Numbered from the stretch's first letter, positions 8,111 to 16,764 are shown. The stretch is DNA of 64,000 nt from QHXW01 sp035297145 (GCA_035297145.1 DATGZN010000027.1:139619-203618), one strand, 5' to 3'. Notes: a model not told the origin generated them from the letters alone. Translations and numbers: made by a program.

Positions 8111-8983
8111 GTGCATTTCTACAAATCTGTTCTCATTTCGTTCTGGCTCGCCGGTTTTGTAGCGGGGGCGCCGGCGCCGAAGGTGGAATTGCTATGGCCG
8201 GGTGGCGCGCCGGGAGCGCTAGGTAATGACGATGCCGACCGTCCGAGTCTAACCATCTATCTGCCACCATCGAATGGAGTGCAAAGCGGGGTGGTGGTGT
8301 GTCCGGGCGGCGGGTACGGCATGCTGGCGGTCGATCATGAGGGCAAGCAGATCGCCGATTGGCTGAATGCGCGTGGTGTGGCGGCGTTCGTTTTGCGATA
8401 TCGACTGGGGCCGCGTTACCACCACCCGATAGAACTCGGAGACGCGCAGCGCGCGCTGCGGTTCGTGCGCTCGCACGCGCCGGAGTACGGAATTACGACG
8501 GACAAAATCGGGATCTGGGGATTTTCGGCCGGTGGCCACCTGGCCTCGTCGGCAGGAACGCACTTCGATTCCGGTAATGCTAGCGCAGCGGACGCGATCG
8601 ATCGCGTGAGCTCGCGGCCCGACTTCATGATTCTGGCTTATCCGGTGATTTCGTTGACGACGCAATATGTGCATCGGGGCTCGCTGCGGAACCTGTTGGG
8701 CGATAATCCAGATCCGCAGCTTGCGGCGAGCCTTTCGAATGAGACCCAGGTGACGCCGCAAACGCCACCCGCGTTTCTTTTCCACACGACCACGGACTCT
8801 GGCGTTCCTGTAGAGAACAGCGTGTTGTTCTATCTCGCGCTGCGGAAAGCCGGCGTGCCGGCGGAGATGCACATCTACGAACAAGGGCCGCATGGCGTTG
8901 GATTGGCGTTGTTCGATCCGATTCTCTCGGCGTGGTCGCGGCAACTCGAGCCCTGGATGCGGCTGCATGGGTGGATGAAATGA
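8111..8983 (+). CDS. Exported alpha/beta hydrolase (acetyl-esterase type)
   Basis: The 290-residue protein starts at a GTG followed by a signal peptide (FYKSVLISFWLAGFVAGAPA). It has the oxyanion-loop motif VVCPGGGYGML, the nucleophile elbow GFSAGG (Ser139), Asp229 in TTTDSGVP and His261 in GPHGVG. Together these form a complete catalytic triad. The architecture matches carbohydrate or pectin acetyl-esterases of the BD-FAE / AxeA-like group, which often remove acetyl groups from plant polysaccharides. The stop overlaps the next start (ATGA), so the two esterase-fold genes are translationally coupled. The substrate is inferred only from family. Confidence 0.9.
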   Translation: MHFYKSVLISFWLAGFVAGAPAPKVELLWPGGAPGALGNDDADRPSLTIYLPPSNGVQSGVVVCPGGGYGMLAVDHEGKQIADWLNARGVAAFVLRYRLGPRYHHPIELGDAQRALRFVRSHAPEYGITTDKIGIWGFSAGGHLASSAGTHFDSGNASAADAIDRVSSRPDFMILAYPVISLTTQYVHRGSLRNLLGDNPDPQLAASLSNETQVTPQTPPAFLFHTTTDSGVPVENSVLFYLALRKAGVPAEMHIYEQGPHGVGLALFDPILSAWSRQLEPWMRLHGWMK

Positions 8984-10689
8984 GGAAGCAGATCGCTCTT
9001 ATCGCGGTATTGGTCGGTGCCTCCATCGGCCAGCCGCGAAAGCCGCTGAGGTTTGAAATTACCTTTCCGGCGTCGCTGCACTCCACGCCGGTGGATGGAC
9101 GGGTTCTGCTGGTCATTTCCAAAAAGGGGGACCCCGAGCCGCGGATGCAGGTGGGCGAGGTGCTCGACACCGCGCAGATATTTGGCACGGACGTAGAGGG
9201 GTTGCCGCCGGGGCAGGCGGCTGCAATTGACGAATCCGCGCAGGGATACCCGCGTGAAAGTCTGCGCGATGTGCCCGACGGCGAATACTTCGTGCAGGCG
9301 CTGCTCAACGTCTACGAGACGTTTCATCGCTCGGATGGGCACGTGGTGAAGCTGCACATGGATCAGGGCGAAGGCCAGCATTGCAACACGTCGCCAGGCA
9401 ACCTTTACAGTGAGCCGAAGAAGGTGCGGATTGAACGATCGAGCGGCAATCTGATCCGCATGGAACTTACCAAGGTCATTCCGCCCATTGCGCCGCCGAA
9501 AGATACGAAGTACGTCAAGCATTTTCGGATTGAGAGCAAGTTACTCTCAAAGTTCTGGGGCCGGCCCATGTATATAGGCGGAGTGGTTCTTTTGCCGGAT
9601 GGATTCGACGAACACCCGGACGCGCATTACCCGGTGATGTACTATCAAGGCCACTTCACCAGGAGCTTCGCGACACCGGTGGAGTTTCGGGAGTCACCGC
9701 CCACACCTAATCTCAAAGACTACGACCGGACGGTGGCAGAGTATAGTTACAAGTTTTATCAAGACTGGACGGCGGGCCGGCTGCCGAGGATGCTGATTGT
9801 CAGTATCCAGCACGCGAATCCTTACTACGACGATTCCTACGCGGTGAACTCAGCAAATGTCGGGCCGTATGGCGATGCCATCGTTGAAGAATTCATGCCG
9901 TCCGTAGAGAAGACGTATCGTGCGATCGGCGAGCCGTGGGCACGGGTGCTGTATGGCGGGTCGACGGGAGGATGGGAAGCGCTGGCACAGCAAGTATTCT
10001 ACCCCGACGTATTCAACGGCACATGGTGCGACTGCCCCGATCCAGTAGACTTCCGCGCTTACCAGACCATGAATATCTACAAAGACGGGAACGCGTATTT
10101 CATGGACAGCCCGTGGAAACTGGTGCCGCGACCCTCGACACGCGAGACCGATGGGATGCTTATTTCCACGGTTCAGGACGATGCCCGGATGGAGGCGACG
10201 CTGGGCAGCCACGGGCGGTCGACGGAACAGCTTGATATCTGGCAGGCGGTATACAGTCCAGTCGGGGCGGGCGGGTATCCGCAGCCGATTTTCGACAAGG
10301 CAACCGGTGCCATCGATCATCAGGTTGCCGAGTACTGGAAGGAACACTATGATCTGCGGTATATCATGGAGCGCGACTGGAAGACGCTAGGGCCGAAATT
10401 AATCGGCAAGTTACATATTAAAGTTGGGACGCGAGACACTTACTATCTTGACCGGGCGGTGCACTTACTTGAGAACTTTCTTGAGAGTACAAGATATCCG
10501 GGGTTTGGACCGTACTACGGCGGTGACTTTGACTATGGGCCGGACCAGCCGCATTGTTACTCGGGCGATCCAACGGTTCCTGTGAAGATTTCGCGTCTGA
10601 CCATCAATCAGCGATTCATGCCGCAGATGGAAGCCTGGATATTGAAGACTGCACCGAAGGGAGCAGACGTCAAAAGCTGGAGGTACTAA
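8980..10689 (+). CDS. Exported esterase-fold protein (PF00756-like)
   Basis: The ATG at 8980 overlaps the previous stop and gives a short signal peptide (RKQIALIAVLVGASIG). The 569-residue protein has an N-terminal beta domain (about 20-170) and then an alpha/beta-hydrolase domain. That domain has the nucleophile elbow YGGSTGGW (Ser328) and a late histidine in QPHCYSGD (His525); the acidic residue is probably the Asp of KVGTRDTYYLD. This fits the D-esterase / feruloyl-esterase-like superfamily. The upstream partner and signal peptides suggest work on a polymer or glycoside outside the cytoplasm. The exact substrate cannot be read. Confidence 0.82.
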   Translation: MRKQIALIAVLVGASIGQPRKPLRFEITFPASLHSTPVDGRVLLVISKKGDPEPRMQVGEVLDTAQIFGTDVEGLPPGQAAAIDESAQGYPRESLRDVPDGEYFVQALLNVYETFHRSDGHVVKLHMDQGEGQHCNTSPGNLYSEPKKVRIERSSGNLIRMELTKVIPPIAPPKDTKYVKHFRIESKLLSKFWGRPMYIGGVVLLPDGFDEHPDAHYPVMYYQGHFTRSFATPVEFRESPPTPNLKDYDRTVAEYSYKFYQDWTAGRLPRMLIVSIQHANPYYDDSYAVNSANVGPYGDAIVEEFMPSVEKTYRAIGEPWARVLYGGSTGGWEALAQQVFYPDVFNGTWCDCPDPVDFRAYQTMNIYKDGNAYFMDSPWKLVPRPSTRETDGMLISTVQDDARMEATLGSHGRSTEQLDIWQAVYSPVGAGGYPQPIFDKATGAIDHQVAEYWKEHYDLRYIMERDWKTLGPKLIGKLHIKVGTRDTYYLDRAVHLLENFLESTRYPGFGPYYGGDFDYGPDQPHCYSGDPTVPVKISRLTINQRFMPQMEAWILKTAPKGADVKSWRY

Positions 10690-11073
10690 GTGTACGCCGG
10701 CTTGGCGGCGGTGGTTCTCACGCTGCACTTCCTTTGGATCATATGGATTCTGGCGGGCTGGGTATTTACACGCGGAAGGCCGGTATTGACGGCGGTGCAC
10801 GTGGCGGCTCTCGCTTGGGGCATCGCGGTGGAGCTGGGACCGTGGCCGTGTCCGCTCACACTCCTGGAACAGTGGCTGGAAGTGCGAGCAGGCTCGGTGG
10901 CTTATCAGCAGGGGTTTCTCGTGCACTATCTGGATAAGCTGGTGTACCCCGATTTACCGGAAGCGGTGTTGGGATGGGTGGGGGCGGGGGTTTGCTCGGC
11001 GATTCTGGGAGTGTATGGGTGGCGGTTGGTGCGCCGGATCAAGAGCGATGGGCCGCGAATGAACGCGAATTGA
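10690..11073 (+). CDS. DUF2784 membrane protein
   Basis: The gene starts at a GTG placed immediately after the preceding TAA. Its 127 residues carry three or four hydrophobic helices (AGLAAVVLTLHFLWIIWILAGW, VHVAALAWGIAVEL, GVCSAILGVYGWRLV). The composition and the conserved GPWPCPLTLLEQWLE and FLVHYLDKLVYPDLP motifs match DUF2784. Function in the family is unknown. The zero-base spacing shows it is part of the esterase operon. Confidence 0.87.
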   Translation: MYAGLAAVVLTLHFLWIIWILAGWVFTRGRPVLTAVHVAALAWGIAVELGPWPCPLTLLEQWLEVRAGSVAYQQGFLVHYLDKLVYPDLPEAVLGWVGAGVCSAILGVYGWRLVRRIKSDGPRMNAN

Positions 11074-11085
11074 CGCGAATGCGAT

Positions 11086-11655
11086 TCATTTGCGGCCGGC
11101 AGCCTCGACGCTGTGCGTGGGATCGGCGCCAGCCCAGGTAACATCCGCGGTCGGGCCATAAGTGGACGGTACTTTGCGATCGAGCAGGCGTAAGTAGACG
11201 GTAAGTTGAGTTCGGTGGTGGGCGGTATGCAGGACGCGGCGCCAGAAGATCCAGACGCGCTGGCGCTCCACATCGAAGAAGGGCACACGCGCGTACCACC
11301 AGGCGGCCGGCTGCTGAGCGAGCAAGTTCAGGCGCAGGCGCGCAAGTTCGACGAGCCGGGTGGTACAGGCCTCCGGAGCCAAGATCGCCGGAAGAACCTC
11401 TGACGGAGGTGGCTCGGGCGTGCCCAGGAACTCGGCGACGAAGCGGCGCTCGGAAAGCAACTGGTGCTTGAAGATTTCGCCTACGGTGCTGGATCGACGG
11501 TGCGGCCGATAATCAACATCGGCGGCGGAGAAGGCGCTCCAGACTGACGCCACTTTGTTGATTTCGCTGGCGTAGGTATCGAGCACATGTTGGAACTCGG
11601 CAGAAGCGGCAGGTGGAACGGACGCCTCGGGGATTGCGGAGTGTTCGTATTTCAT
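11086..11655 (-). CDS. DinB-family protein
   Basis: The protein has 189 residues and a four-helix bundle pattern. Metal-ligand histidines are in EIFKHQLLSER (His64) and in the HTAHHRTQ motif near the C-terminus, the usual DinB / YfiT triad. Members include thiol-dependent transferases of the bacillithiol and mycothiol type and stress-induced proteins; the thiol substrate here is unknown. It converges on the DUF2784 gene and diverges from the bicupin gene, with about 30 bases between starts. Confidence 0.87.
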   Translation of the reverse strand: MKYEHSAIPEASVPPAASAEFQHVLDTYASEINKVASVWSAFSAADVDYRPHRRSSTVGEIFKHQLLSERRFVAEFLGTPEPPPSEVLPAILAPEACTTRLVELARLRLNLLAQQPAAWWYARVPFFDVERQRVWIFWRRVLHTAHHRTQLTVYLRLLDRKVPSTYGPTADVTWAGADPTHSVEAAGRK

Positions 11656-11684
11656 GACCGATATTATCGTGGCATCATGTACGC

Positions 11685-12326
11685 ATGCGAAAGGCCGGTT
11701 GGATGTTCCTGCTCGTCGCGGCGGGAGTTGCCGCGCAGGATGTGAAGTTTGATACTCCGGAGGCGCGAGTTGTCGAAGTGGTGACTTCGCCGGGGCAGCG
11801 GAGCCCGATGCACGAGCATCACACGAATCGCGTTCTGATCTACCTGGACGGCGGGCATCAGACGCTGACGGATCCCGCGGGCCATGTGGAAGACGTACGG
11901 TTTCATCCCGGACAGGTGAGTTGGAGCCCGGCGGGCACGCGGCACATCAGCGATAACGTTGGCGGGACCACTTATCGCATTGTGGAGGTGGAACTGAAGA
12001 ACGGGCCGGGCTCGCTGCCCGCGAGCGATCTGGACCCGGTGCGAGTGGCGCCGGCTCATTACAAAGTTGAGTTCGAGAATCCGCAGGTGCGCGTGTTGCG
12101 GGCGCACTATGGCCCGCACGAGGCAGGGCCCCTGCACGAACACATCCTGAACCGCGTAATGGTTTATATGACTGATGCAAAGGTGAAAGTGACGGGGGCG
12201 GATGGCACTGTGCAGATGATGGACGCAGCGGCGGGGGATGTCCGGATGGGCGGCGCGGCCAAACACAAGGAAGAGAATCTGAGCCTGCTGCCGGCTGAGG
12301 TTGTGGTGGTGGAATTGAAACGGTGA
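11685..12326 (+). CDS. Exported bicupin protein
   Basis: The 213-residue protein carries a signal peptide (MRKAGWMFLLVAAGVAAQ) and two cupin barrels. The first has SPMHEHHTNRVLIYLDGG (about residues 41-58) and GTRHISDN. The second has AGPLHEHILNRVMVYMTDA. His-rich HxH(H) motifs in both suggest metal binding. Enzymatic role is unknown; exported cupins can be dioxygenases, isomerases or sugar-binding proteins. The next gene converges, ending only a few bases away. Confidence 0.88.
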   Translation: MRKAGWMFLLVAAGVAAQDVKFDTPEARVVEVVTSPGQRSPMHEHHTNRVLIYLDGGHQTLTDPAGHVEDVRFHPGQVSWSPAGTRHISDNVGGTTYRIVEVELKNGPGSLPASDLDPVRVAPAHYKVEFENPQVRVLRAHYGPHEAGPLHEHILNRVMVYMTDAKVKVTGADGTVQMMDAAAGDVRMGGAAKHKEENLSLLPAEVVVVELKR

Positions 12327-12328
12327 TT

Positions 12329-12772
12329 TCAGGTTTCGGACGGCTTCTCGCGCTTACCTTTCGGCGCTGCGGGCCGGGGCTTGGTGGCGAGATAAGCGAC
12401 GATGTCGTCTTCAGTCAGCTCGTGACCTGGGCCGTCCGCGCTCGCTGCTTCCGGTTTATTCATCTCCAACGACAGGACGTACAAACACAGTGCCGGTCCA
12501 TCCTGAATGCTCACGTGATGCTTCAGGAACATCGGAATCTCGGCGGTGACGACCATTGGTGTGGACTTTTGGCCGATGACAACGTGATTGAAGAGATACG
12601 TCCGAACGCTGCCGATCTGCTCGAAGCCGGTATACCGCAGCATTTGGGATTGGCGCGCACCAGGACCGCGGGCATGGTCCAAACCGTTGGTTAGAGCGGT
12701 GTCCACCGGCCCAAGCGGTGATCCCGCCGAGGCTGAAGGCTTGAAGTCTCTGGATTCACCGAGATGTGTCAC
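12329..12772 (-). CDS. Hypothetical protein
   Basis: This 147-residue frame starts with GTG behind a GGGGGGATCAG site. It has a central strand-rich segment (SVRTYLFNHVVIGQKSTPMVVTAE) and a basic, disordered C-terminus (PRPAAPKGKREKPSET). No recognisable domain or signal peptide is present. Because it ends almost at the stop of the bicupin gene and the opposite strand offers nothing better, I accept it as a gene, with moderate confidence. Confidence 0.55.
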   Translation of the reverse strand: MTHLGESRDFKPSASAGSPLGPVDTALTNGLDHARGPGARQSQMLRYTGFEQIGSVRTYLFNHVVIGQKSTPMVVTAEIPMFLKHHVSIQDGPALCLYVLSLEMNKPEAASADGPGHELTEDDIVAYLATKPRPAAPKGKREKPSET

Positions 12773-12861
12773 CTGATCCCCCCTTCACAACTGCCGTTGT
12801 GGGCTAAGATAGCAATTTCAGATAGCCTGACTTAGCTCAAGCAAACTGAAGAGGGAGTAAT

Positions 12862-12891
12862 ATGCTCGGCTCACCTACCATCGTGGTTTAA
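12862..12891 (+). other. Possible 9-residue leader peptide
   Basis: GAGGGAG is followed after four bases by ATG and a nine-codon frame reading MLGSPTIVV, ending with TAA. It lies about 75 bases ahead of the SelA-like gene start. The Thr-Ile-Val-Val run resembles amino-acid-sensing leaders, but the frame is short and could occur by chance. Confidence 0.25.
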
Positions 12892-12933
12892 TGGTCTGCG
12901 TTTGTCAAGCAAGGACGAGCTTACGTGGAAGGA

Positions 12934-12951
12934 CGCCGGTTCAACCCGGTG
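12934..12951 (+). promoter_or_regulatory. GC hairpin in the leader of the SelA-like gene
   Basis: CGCCGG pairs with CCGGTG around the loop TTCAAC (6-bp stem with one G-T pair). It sits just before the GGGAGG ribosome-binding site of the next gene, so folding could affect access to that site. Confidence 0.4.
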
Positions 12952-12965
12952 CTTGGGAGGTATGA

Positions 12966-14618
12966 ATGCCGAATTCGTTTGCAAATCTTTTTGAGCGCTG
13001 CGCGGGGTTGAGCCGGCGCGATCTGTTCCGCACAAGCAGTATGGTGGCACTTCCCGCATGGTTGCGCAATGCGAAAGCAGCGCCAGCGCCGGCGTCGATA
13101 TCGCCGGGTCTCAAAGTAGGGCCGGATATCTATGAATCCGCCGGCATTCGTCCCATCATCAATTGCCGCGGGACGTTCACTGTGGTGGGAGGCTCGCTGG
13201 AGCTGCCGGAAGTGCGCGCGGCCAAGGAAGCGGCGGCGGGGCACTATGTGCAGTTGGACGAGATGATGGCAGCCATCGGCGGGCGGTTGGCGGAATTGAC
13301 CGGCGCCGAGTCGGGCGTGGTGACTTCAGGATGTGCGGCGGGCCTGGCGCACGCCACGGCGGCGTGCATAGCGGGCGGCAATCCGGACCGGCACGTCAGG
13401 ATTCCGGATTTGACGGGATTTCCCAAAGACGAGGTCGTGATCCCCAAGCACTCTCGCAATGTTTACGATGCCGCGGTGCGGTCTATCGGCGTGCGGATCG
13501 TCGAGGTTGGGACGGCGGAGGAACTGGAAGCGGCACTCGGCCCGCGCGTGGCGATGGTTTACGTTCTGGCGGGGCCGAGGGCGGATGCAGGTCCGCCGTC
13601 GTTTGCCGATGTAGTCAGGCTGGCCAAGCAACGAAACATCCCGGTCCTGGTGGATGCAGCCGCCGAGATGCTTACCATCCCGAATGTCCACCTGCAACGC
13701 GGCGCGACGTTGGTGGGATATAGCGGCGGCAAATGCATTCGCGGGCCGCAGTGCGCCGGGTTGTTACTGGGCCGCAAAGATCTGATTCAAGCGGCGTGGG
13801 TGCATAGCGCACCGCACCACGGCTATGGGCGGACCATGAAAGTCGGTAAAGAAGAAGCCATGGGAATGCTGATGGCGGTGGAGATGTGGGTGAAGCGCGA
13901 CCACGACGCGGAATACAAGCAATGGATGTCGTGGATGGATCACATCGGCCAGCGCGTGTCGGCGATTGACGGTGTGAAGGCGACAGTGCGTGAGCCGAAC
14001 GGGTTGAGCAATCACAGTCCGGGCCTTTCGATTCGATGGGACACGGACAAGATCGGGATCAGCGGCGAGCAGGTTTCCCATGCACTCTTCATGACAGAGC
14101 CGCGGATCACGCTGGCGGGTGGAGGAGGCGGTGGCCGGGGGAACGCGAATGCATCACCGACGGAGACAGGCGTATCGATCCTGGCATACATGATGCAGCC
14201 GGGAGAAGACAAGATTGTCGCCGACCGGATACACGCGGTTTTGACTGCGGCGCCGAGAAGCAAGCTGGTGAAAGACACTCGGCCGCCGGCCGCGGATCTG
14301 AGCGGCCAATGGGACGTGAACATCGATTTTGCAGCGGCGAGTTCGACGCACACGCTGTTTCTGCGCCAGGACGGCGGACGGATCGAGGGGACGCACCAGG
14401 GCGATTACATTCCACGCGATGTCGCCGGCGCCATCAGCGGGGATTCAGTGGAGTTGACGAGCCGCGTCGGCGAGCAGCACGGCGCTGCGCTGACATTCAA
14501 GTTTTCCGGAAGGGTAAGCGGCGACAGCATGTCGGGCGACCTGGACATGGACGAATATCTGAAAGCCAAATGGACGGCGACCCGGCACGCGTTCGGACGC
14601 GGCGGCAGGCAGGGCTAA
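12966..14618 (+). CDS. Tat-exported SelA-like PLP-dependent enzyme with C-terminal beta domain
   Basis: The gene has a GGGAGG site five bases before the ATG. The 550-residue protein begins with a Tat-like signal (LSRRDLFRTSSMVALPAW, residues 15-32). The core (about 50-430) is a fold-type I PLP enzyme related to SelA and D-glucosaminate-6-phosphate ammonia-lyases, with TSGCAAGLAHATAAC, VLVDAAAEML and the PLP lysine in YSGGKCIRGPQ (Lys256). Residues about 440-550 form an extra beta-rich domain (LSGQWDVNIDF, KFSGRVSGDSM). It is not a genuine selenocysteine synthase: it is exported and carries an extra domain. An ammonia-lyase or racemase role on a sugar-amine or amino acid is possible. Confidence 0.82.
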   Translation: MPNSFANLFERCAGLSRRDLFRTSSMVALPAWLRNAKAAPAPASISPGLKVGPDIYESAGIRPIINCRGTFTVVGGSLELPEVRAAKEAAAGHYVQLDEMMAAIGGRLAELTGAESGVVTSGCAAGLAHATAACIAGGNPDRHVRIPDLTGFPKDEVVIPKHSRNVYDAAVRSIGVRIVEVGTAEELEAALGPRVAMVYVLAGPRADAGPPSFADVVRLAKQRNIPVLVDAAAEMLTIPNVHLQRGATLVGYSGGKCIRGPQCAGLLLGRKDLIQAAWVHSAPHHGYGRTMKVGKEEAMGMLMAVEMWVKRDHDAEYKQWMSWMDHIGQRVSAIDGVKATVREPNGLSNHSPGLSIRWDTDKIGISGEQVSHALFMTEPRITLAGGGGGGRGNANASPTETGVSILAYMMQPGEDKIVADRIHAVLTAAPRSKLVKDTRPPAADLSGQWDVNIDFAAASSTHTLFLRQDGGRIEGTHQGDYIPRDVAGAISGDSVELTSRVGEQHGAALTFKFSGRVSGDSMSGDLDMDEYLKAKWTATRHAFGRGGRQG

Positions 14619-14620
14619 TT

Positions 14621-14814
14621 ATGAAGACTTGGCTGCTTTGCAGCGTCTCGGCGGCGTTGATGCTGGCGCCCGCACAGGTGCTTTCGCTCTCGCGCGACCA
14701 GATGCTTCGCTACACGGCGCAGAATCCGTTCGAACGGTTTCCGGACGGCCGAAGGATCCGGCGCTGGTTAAAGAATTGGACGACGACATTAAATCCCACC
14801 AGGAGCAGAAGTAG
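14621..14814 (+). pseudogene. Small exported mini-gene disrupted by a frameshift
   Basis: The ATG opens a signal peptide (KTWLLCSVSAALMLAPAQ) followed by LSRDQMLRYTAQNPFERFPDG, the sort of start I associate with exported RraA-family proteins in these bacteria. The zero frame then degenerates (RRIRRWLKNW), while the sensible continuation RPKDPALVKELDDD is in another frame and stops at 14814. A 4-base GGCC unit missing around 14745 would explain this. The intact peptide would have about 65 residues. The zero frame itself stops at 14830, overlapping the next start. It could also be a base-call error. Confidence 0.65.
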
Positions 14815-14817
14815 CCC

Positions 14818-15549
14818 TTGCGCGGACTGATACTAATCGGTCTGCTGGCGGGTGCAGCGGTGGCGCAGGAAAACCAAACGCCGTGCATTGTCTCGCGTCC
14901 AACAGCCAGCATGTCCATTCCGCACGTGAAGAAGCCTCGGGAGCTGAATACCGACCCGAAGTCAAAGACGTGGTCCAAAGCGAAAACGGTCTGGATGAGC
15001 AAAGACTGCTCGAAGACGCTCGATTACCCCAACTTGAAAACGGAGATTCTTGCTTTCTGGAGCAATGCGGATCTCTATCTTCTATTCATCTGTCCCTACG
15101 AGACGCTGAATCTTTTTCTGCCGCCACAGCCGGACAAGCCGCGGCGCGGGCTGTGGGATCGCGATGTGGTGGAGATGTTTCTGGGCGATGACTGGGAAAA
15201 CATCCGCCATTACCGGGAATTCGAGATTGCGCCGACGGCTGACTGGATCGACCTTGCGATTGACCTGGATCATCACGGTACGAATCGCGGCTGGCGCTCG
15301 GGGTGGCACGTGACGGCGCGCATCGATGAGAAGGCGCACGTGTGGTACGCCGCGGCGCAGATTCCCCTGAAATCGGTGAGCGAGCAGGTGGTGAAGCCGG
15401 GGACGCGATGGCGGATGAACCTTTATCGCATCGACGGGCAAGGCGCCGACCCGCAGCGGCACTTCCTGTGCTGGCAGCCCACCTGCGTGGTGAATCGCGA
15501 TCCCAATCACGTGCCGGAGAACTTCGGTACGCTGATCTTTACGAAATGA
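14818..15549 (+). CDS. Exported carbohydrate-binding family 9-like protein
   Basis: A TTG start is chosen because AGGAG lies upstream and the frame opens with a signal peptide (RGLILIGLLAGAAVAQ). The 243-residue protein has the CBM9-like or DOMON-like beta-sandwich: FWSNADLYLLFICPYETL, GLWDRDVVEMFLGDDW, FEIAPTADWIDLAIDLD and RWRMNLYRIDG. Such proteins bind sugars or haem/cytochrome partners. The motif WDRDVVEMFLG is characteristic of the carbohydrate-binding branch. It follows the frameshifted mini-gene closely and probably shares its transcript. Confidence 0.82.
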   Translation: MRGLILIGLLAGAAVAQENQTPCIVSRPTASMSIPHVKKPRELNTDPKSKTWSKAKTVWMSKDCSKTLDYPNLKTEILAFWSNADLYLLFICPYETLNLFLPPQPDKPRRGLWDRDVVEMFLGDDWENIRHYREFEIAPTADWIDLAIDLDHHGTNRGWRSGWHVTARIDEKAHVWYAAAQIPLKSVSEQVVKPGTRWRMNLYRIDGQGADPQRHFLCWQPTCVVNRDPNHVPENFGTLIFTK

Positions 15550-15582
15550 AAGCACTCATTCTGGTTGCGCTGCCGCAGCTGC

Positions 15583-16227
15583 TCAGCGGTAGACCGCGCA
15601 TCCGCGCACTTCGAGGCCCTGGACCCATGGTGGCAGTTCCAGAGAGTCCACCCAGCGGAGATCGAGCTTCTCCAGGCGAGGCAATGCAGCGATGCTCTCA
15701 GGCAGGTTGGTCAGCGGATTCTCACGCAGATCAATCTGCCGCAATTCCAGCAGATTTCCAATGGAATCCGGCAGCGATGTCAGTTTGTTGTTGCGGAGGT
15801 GAAGCTCTCGGAGCCTTGAAAGGCGTGCGATCGAATCGGGTAAAGACGTCAAGTGATTGCCGGATGCCCGGAGCTCGATGAGACTCGCCATGCCGGTAAT
15901 GCAGTCTGGGAGCGATGCGAAGGCGTTCTGACTGATGTTCAGATAGCGCAGTTTTTGCAACCGGCTGAGGGACGACGGCAGCGTGCTCAACCGGTTGTCA
16001 TGAAGGTAGAGGAAGCCCGTAAGACCGTCCAGATCACCCAGCGCTTCCGGTACGCTGGTCAACTGGTTGTGCCCGAGGTCGAGCATGCGAAGCTTCTTGA
16101 GGCCGCCAATCCGCTCGGAGATTTCGTGTAGTCCATTCTCGGCCAGCACCAGGGTTTCGAGGGCGGTTTCGTCCCAAACGGAATCCGGAACGTGGCCCAG
16201 TCCGCGTTTCCAGAGGCTAAGATGCAT
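15583..16227 (-). CDS. Leucine-rich-repeat protein
   Basis: The 214-residue protein has about seven repeats of the LPxSIxxLxxLxxLxLxxNxLTS type (LPDSIARLSRLRELHLRNNKL, for instance). This is the bacterial 23-residue LRR class, with no signal peptide and no other domain. The solenoid presents a binding surface for a protein partner. The ending (LELPPWVQGLEVRGCAVYR) caps the array. The gene shares strand with the small exported protein and the permeases upstream, so it may be the last gene of that unit. No partner can be named. Confidence 0.9.
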   Translation of the reverse strand: MHLSLWKRGLGHVPDSVWDETALETLVLAENGLHEISERIGGLKKLRMLDLGHNQLTSVPEALGDLDGLTGFLYLHDNRLSTLPSSLSRLQKLRYLNISQNAFASLPDCITGMASLIELRASGNHLTSLPDSIARLSRLRELHLRNNKLTSLPDSIGNLLELRQIDLRENPLTNLPESIAALPRLEKLDLRWVDSLELPPWVQGLEVRGCAVYR

Positions 16228-16234
16228 CGGGAGG

Positions 16235-16750
16235 CTACGGCTTGGCGGCGGCGCCGGGCGGCGACACCAGATTAATCAGCTCACCGACAATGACGTTCAT
16301 GGTCTGATCCAAATTCTTGTCGCGATTCCCTTTCAAGAACGCGGCTGGCGCGTACTCAACGAAGCTCCATAACAAGACGTTGGTTTTCGGATCGCGGATG
16401 GACAATCGGAGATGTCCGATTTCGGGTATTTGCGGGCTGCCGTTGATGGTAAAGCCGATTTCGAAAATCAGATCCGCCTCGGCGGGAGCGGAGACCAGTT
16501 CATATCGCCCCAATTTGTTGATGGCTGCGTAGAACTGGTCGTAGACGCGATCGATGCTTCCGCTGAGGATCGTTCCGATCGGTACGATCATGTGCTCTTC
16601 GCCGGCGTTGGCAATAAATACTTTCTTGCCGTTGAGTACTTGCGCGGGCACCGGCGCCGGAGGAAGGGGCGCTGATTTCTGTTGTGGTGCACCGAAAGCC
16701 GTAGCGAGGAGAGTCTCAATAATCAAAGATGAAACGAGTAGCCTGTTCAT
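16235..16750 (-). CDS. Small exported hypothetical protein
   Basis: I start at the ATG giving MNRLLVSSLIIETLLATAFG, a signal peptide, rather than the longer frame, which has no signal. The 171-residue product has a Gln/Pro-rich linker (QQKSAPLPPAPVPAQ) and then a domain with GKKVFIANAGEEHMIV and ADLIFEIGFTI, like the periplasmic-binding or CsgG/LpoB-like folds of small lipoproteins. No lipobox cysteine is visible. It lies downstream of the permeases on the same strand. Function is unknown. Confidence 0.7.
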   Translation of the reverse strand: MNRLLVSSLIIETLLATAFGAPQQKSAPLPPAPVPAQVLNGKKVFIANAGEEHMIVPIGTILSGSIDRVYDQFYAAINKLGRYELVSAPAEADLIFEIGFTINGSPQIPEIGHLRLSIRDPKTNVLLWSFVEYAPAAFLKGNRDKNLDQTMNVIVGELINLVSPPGAAAKP

Positions 16751-16764
16751 AGTTTTTTCCCGAT

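Noticed and set aside
12873..12961. tRNA-like ends: ACCTACC against GGGAGGT, with a TTCAACC loop-like stretch
   Set aside because: The D and anticodon stems do not form, the T loop is six bases, and GGGAGG serves as the RBS of the next gene. The similarity looks accidental.
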